From DASQUK01 sp046723645 (lineage in GTDB: Bacteria; Actinomycetota; Acidimicrobiia; Acidimicrobiales; VFJN01), in the NCBI GenBank assembly GCA_046723645.1, contig JBKOUY010000212.1:1-8695 (forward strand): 8,695 nucleotides of DNA. The letters are read 5' to 3'. Below the pieces are notes generated by a model. That model did no database searches. It was not told the DNA's origin and was given only the letters and a program-made list of their open reading frames with translations. Of the stretch, positions 6,126 through 8,695 are shown piece by piece. Within the stretch, counting starts at the first letter, position 1; each line of letters begins with the position of its first letter. A program made the translations under genes and the position numbers.

Positions 6126-6154
6126 TTGAACAAATGTTAGGTTCAGCATACAGC
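6126..6154 (+). promoter_or_regulatory. AT-rich promoter/operator-like site before the P450 gene
   Basis: This short stretch is clearly AT-richer than its surroundings. It contains an inverted repeat TGAAC-(9)-GTTCA at 6127-6145, which extends as TGAACnnAnnnTnnGTTCA. The layout resembles operators of dimeric TetR- or GntR-type regulators. TTGAAC at 6126-6131 could act as a -35 and CATACA at 6147-6152 as a weak -10 with a short 15-base spacer. The ATG at 6161 follows closely, so the mRNA leader would be short or absent. The LexA box of actinomycetes has a 4-base spacer and does not fit. Confidence 0.4.
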
Positions 6155-6160
6155 CCGGCC

Positions 6161-7375
6161 ATGACCGAGGGGGCGCAGCGCGACGGCATTGCGCTCGCTC
6201 GGCTGATGAGCCCGGAACTGGCGCGGAACCCCCGGCCGACGTATGCGGCACTGCGCGAGGGCTCGCCGGTGGTGCGAGTCGACGGTGTCGGCGTCGTCGT
6301 CAGCACGAGGGCGGGTGTGGACGAGGTCCTCCGCAATCCCGGGGTGTTCTCGTCGAACATGTCGGCCCACGACCTGAAGACCCGGCGACCCCTGATCCCG
6401 CTGCAGGTCGATCCGCCGGCCCATCGGACCTACCGCAAGATCCTCGACCCGCTGTTCGCACCGAAGCGGATGACGGCTCTCGAGGGACCGGTGGTCGGAC
6501 TCGTGAACGACCTCATCGACGCGTTCGCCGAGGACGACGAGATCGACTTCGCCACGCAGTTCTCGGTGCCGTTCCCCTCGCAGGTGTTCCTCACCTTGTT
6601 CGGCCTCCCGCTCACCGACCTCCCGACGTTCCTGCGGATGAAGGACGGCGTGATCCGCCCGGACCACGTCGTGGGCCACGAGTTCGGCCATCCCGAAACC
6701 GAGGCCCACCAGCGGCAGACGGCCGACTCGATCTACGCGTACTTCGAGCGGGTGCTCGAGGAGCGCGAGGGCGGGCGGCGGGACGACCTCCTCGGCCAAC
6801 TGCTCGATGCCGAGGTCGACGGTGACCGCCTCACGCGGGAGGACATCGTCGACATCTGCTTCCTCTTGCTGATCGCCGGGCTCGACACCGTGACGGCGTC
6901 CCTCGACTGCTTCTTCGGCCATCTCGCGCAGGATGCGAATGCCCGCCGCCGCCTGGTGCGTGAGCCGGAGGCCATCCCGTCGGTGGTGGAGGAGCTGCTC
7001 CGGTGGGAGACGCCGGTCATGGCGGTGGCGCGCGTCGCCACGCAGGAGGCCGAGGTCGGCGGCTGTCCGGTCCGTTCCGGTGAGCACGTGATGGCCGTCA
7101 TCGGCGCGGCGAACGTCGACGACGCCGAGTTCCCCGCCTCCGGAGAGCTGCGGTGGGACCGGGAGGTCAACCGGCACCTCGCGTTCGGCGGGGGCATCCA
7201 CCGATGCCTGGGGTCGCACCTCGCCCGCCTCGAGTTGCGCGTGGCGCTGCAGGAGTGGCATCGCCGGATCCCGGAGTACTGCGTGAAGCCGGGCGCCGAG
7301 CTCAACTTCACCGCGGGAATCCGGACGCTGGAGAGCTTCCCCATGGTGCTGCGTGGTGAGCGCGCCAGCCGCTGA
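6161..7375 (+). CDS. Cytochrome P450 monooxygenase
   Basis: A 404-residue soluble bacterial class I-type P450. Landmarks: the I-helix oxygen-binding motif AGLDT at 239-243, the K-helix ExxR as E278-LL-R281, and the haem loop FGGGIHRCLG at 342-351 with C349 as the thiolate ligand. The N-terminal LMSPELARNPRPTYAALREG and the C-terminal ESFPMVL are also typical. It would hydroxylate a small hydrophobic compound in the cytosol with electrons from a ferredoxin and its reductase, which are not in the window. The start is set at ATG 6161 because it gives a normal family N-terminus; starts at 6098 and 6134 would add a cysteine-rich leader and run through the operator-like site. No good Shine-Dalgarno is seen, which fits a short-leader transcript. 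The last 20 bases overlap the downstream VWA gene. Subfamily and substrate cannot be assigned by eye. Confidence 0.95.
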   Translation: MTEGAQRDGIALARLMSPELARNPRPTYAALREGSPVVRVDGVGVVVSTRAGVDEVLRNPGVFSSNMSAHDLKTRRPLIPLQVDPPAHRTYRKILDPLFAPKRMTALEGPVVGLVNDLIDAFAEDDEIDFATQFSVPFPSQVFLTLFGLPLTDLPTFLRMKDGVIRPDHVVGHEFGHPETEAHQRQTADSIYAYFERVLEEREGGRRDDLLGQLLDAEVDGDRLTREDIVDICFLLLIAGLDTVTASLDCFFGHLAQDANARRRLVREPEAIPSVVEELLRWETPVMAVARVATQEAEVGGCPVRSGEHVMAVIGAANVDDAEFPASGELRWDREVNRHLAFGGGIHRCLGSHLARLELRVALQEWHRRIPEYCVKPGAELNFTAGIRTLESFPMVLRGERASR

Positions 7376-8695
7376 TCCGAACGTCGAGCGGCTGCGGCTG
7401 CTGGCGTCCGCGATCGCCGGGCGCATGCTCGACATGGGTGTCGCCGCTCCGGGGGAACGTGCGTGGACCGACGGATCCATGGTCTTCGTCGACGCCCTCG
7501 CCGCGCCGACCGAGCAGGTGCGCATGGTGGCCGTGCAGGCCTCGCTGGTCGCCGCCGGGAGCCTCCGGCCCGCCATCGTGCGGCAGCTCGCCCACCGGCC
7601 CGCCCTGACACGGCGCTACCTGGCGGTGGAGGGGCACCGGGCGCTGGTGGCGAACGAGGAGTTCCTGCCACCGGGGGCGCGCTCGCTCCTCGACCGCGGC
7701 GTCGGCACGAGCGTGGGAGCGGCCGACGACGCGCTGGCCCTCGCTCGCAGCCGGCAGGCGATCGAGCCGCCGCCACCGAGCTTCGGCCTGATCAGGCCGA
7801 GCCGCCTCCTCGCTGCGCCCGAGCCGGCCGATGCGACGGCGTCGGTTGCCGACCAGCTCCTCCGTGCGCCGCGGCGGCGCGATGCGCTGTCCGACCTCGA
7901 CGACCAGGCCGACGACGATGGCGACGCTGACCGGCAGGACGTCGGGCGATTGCTGTCGAGTCCCGTGGGGGGCCGGGGAGCACTCGGACGGCTTCTCGCG
8001 CGGCTGCTCGGCCCGACACGGGCGGCCGGGGGCGGCGGCCCCGCCGGCGCCGATGCGCCCACCCGGGTTGCCCGAGCGCGTACCCGGGGCCGTCGCACCG
8101 TGGGGGCAACCGCCGTTGCCGCCGGGAGGCTCGACGCCGTGACGGCCCTCGGGCCCGGGGGCATCAGCTACCCCGAGTGGGATGTCCACCGGAAGCGCTA
8201 CCGGCCCGACTGGTGCACCGTGCGCGAGCGCACGCCGGCCCCGGAGCCCGTGGCACCCATGCTGCTCCCGGATGCGATCGCTCTGCGCCGGCCGCTCGCT
8301 CGCCTGGGCACGGGCCTCGAGCGGACCCACCGGCGGCCGCAGGGCGAGGACATCGACGTCGACGCCGCGGTCGAGGCGCGGGTGGAGGCGCTGGCGGGCT
8401 CACCGGTGGCCGACGCGGTCTACATCGAGGGCCTCCGGCGCCGACGCGAGCTCGCCGTCCTGATCCTCCTCGACGTCTCCGGCTCTGCGGGAGAGCCCGG
8501 ACTCGCCGGCCGCACGGTGCACGAGCACCAGCGTTCGGCCGCCGCCGGCCTCGCCACCGCTCTCCACGACCTCGGCGATCGCGTGGCGCTCTACGCCTTC
8601 AACTCCTACGGGCGACGAGCCGTGCACATCATCCGGGTCAAGGACTTCGACGACCCGTACGACAGCCGGGTGGTCCGCCGTCTCTGCGGCCTCGT
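7356..8695 (+). CDS. NorD/CbbO-like von Willebrand factor A domain protein (3' end outside the window)
   Basis: An open frame of 446 codons that reaches the window edge without a stop. Residues 5-90 form a helical N-terminal region of the kind seen in NorD-like proteins (for example VQASLVAAGSLRP and YLAVEGHRAL). Residues 176-195 are an Asp-rich linker (DLDDQADDDGDAD), followed by a Gly/Arg-rich stretch at about 219-250. A region containing SYPEWDVHRKRYRPDWC then leads to the VWA domain, whose MIDAS metal motif begins at D373 (DVSGS, D373/S375/S377). The last visible part (DRVALYAFNSYGRR) is the next VWA strand. NorD and CbbO work with MoxR-class AAA+ ATPases (NorQ, CbbQ) to mature or reactivate metalloenzymes; no such ATPase is visible here. 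The start is GTG at 7356 (GTG at 7353 is equally possible), inside the end of the P450 gene with a 20-base overlap, which suggests translational coupling. The family is secure; the target enzyme is inferred. Confidence 0.85.
   Translation, partial: MSAPAADPNVERLRLLASAIAGRMLDMGVAAPGERAWTDGSMVFVDALAAPTEQVRMVAVQASLVAAGSLRPAIVRQLAHRPALTRRYLAVEGHRALVANEEFLPPGARSLLDRGVGTSVGAADDALALARSRQAIEPPPPSFGLIRPSRLLAAPEPADATASVADQLLRAPRRRDALSDLDDQADDDGDADRQDVGRLLSSPVGGRGALGRLLARLLGPTRAAGGGGPAGADAPTRVARARTRGRRTVGATAVAAGRLDAVTALGPGGISYPEWDVHRKRYRPDWCTVRERTPAPEPVAPMLLPDAIALRRPLARLGTGLERTHRRPQGEDIDVDAAVEARVEALAGSPVADAVYIEGLRRRRELAVLILLDVSGSAGEPGLAGRTVHEHQRSAAAGLATALHDLGDRVALYAFNSYGRRAVHIIRVKDFDDPYDSRVVRRLCGL

Noticed and set aside
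5933..6133. N-terminal extension of the poly-gamma-glutamate hydrolase-like frame to 6133
   Set aside because: The extra 67 residues have poor codon bias and no family match, and the strong Shine-Dalgarno points to GTG 5932.
6098..6160. Upstream extension of the P450 to GTG 6098 or ATG 6134
   Set aside because: It would add a cysteine-rich leader not seen in bacterial P450s and place the AT-rich operator-like site inside the gene.
6143..7576. Minus-strand open frame of 477 codons
   Set aside because: It lies opposite the P450 and VWA genes, whose motifs are unambiguous. Long antisense frames are expected in DNA with very high GC at third positions.
7308..8330. Minus-strand open frame of 340 codons
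   Set aside because: It lies opposite the NorD-like VWA gene. The plus frame is open from 7356 to the window end with a proper MIDAS motif.

Overview
The window is a very GC-rich stretch with dense gene packing, near-total G/C at third codon positions, GTG starts, an ATGA gene junction and a RarA-type clamp-loader relative. I infer a high-GC actinomycete (Actinomycetota, possibly Acidimicrobiia-like). This rests on composition and protein style, not on a phylogenetic marker. No rRNA, tRNA, CRISPR array, insertion sequence or prophage was seen.

Layout from left to right. (1) 27-1013, plus strand: a zinc-free quinone oxidoreductase of the medium-chain dehydrogenase/reductase family. It converges, across a 29-base gap with a hairpin, on (2) a minus-strand pair: a Rieske non-heme-iron oxygenase (2098-3162) followed by an M19-type dipeptidase (1043-2101), joined by an ATGA overlap. 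(3) 3163-3442 is non-coding and probably carries the promoter region of that pair; it holds three TGCCAC boxes at exact 11-base spacing and a perfect 12-base palindrome. (4) 3443-3817, minus: a small protein with serine at every third position for 26 triplets, followed by a membrane helix and an Arg4 tail. Part of it is encoded by a 27-base tandem repeat. (5) 3904-5307, minus: rarA. (6) 5318-5932, minus: a poly-gamma-glutamate hydrolase-family protein with a near-ideal ribosome-binding site, 10 bases upstream of rarA. (7) 5909-6079, plus: a short ORF or gene remnant of unknown nature. (8) 6161-7375, plus: a cytochrome P450 preceded by an AT-rich operator-like palindrome. (9) 7356-8695, plus: a NorD-like von Willebrand factor A (VWA) protein that overlaps the P450 end and runs off the window.

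Two units look like functional modules. The Rieske/dipeptidase pair is translationally coupled and suggests stepwise oxidation and amide-type hydrolysis of one substrate. The P450/VWA pair suggests a P450 whose maturation or activation may use a NorD/CbbO-like VWA protein, normally partnered by a MoxR-class AAA+ ATPase that is not visible here. The serine-triplet protein is the most unusual object in the window.
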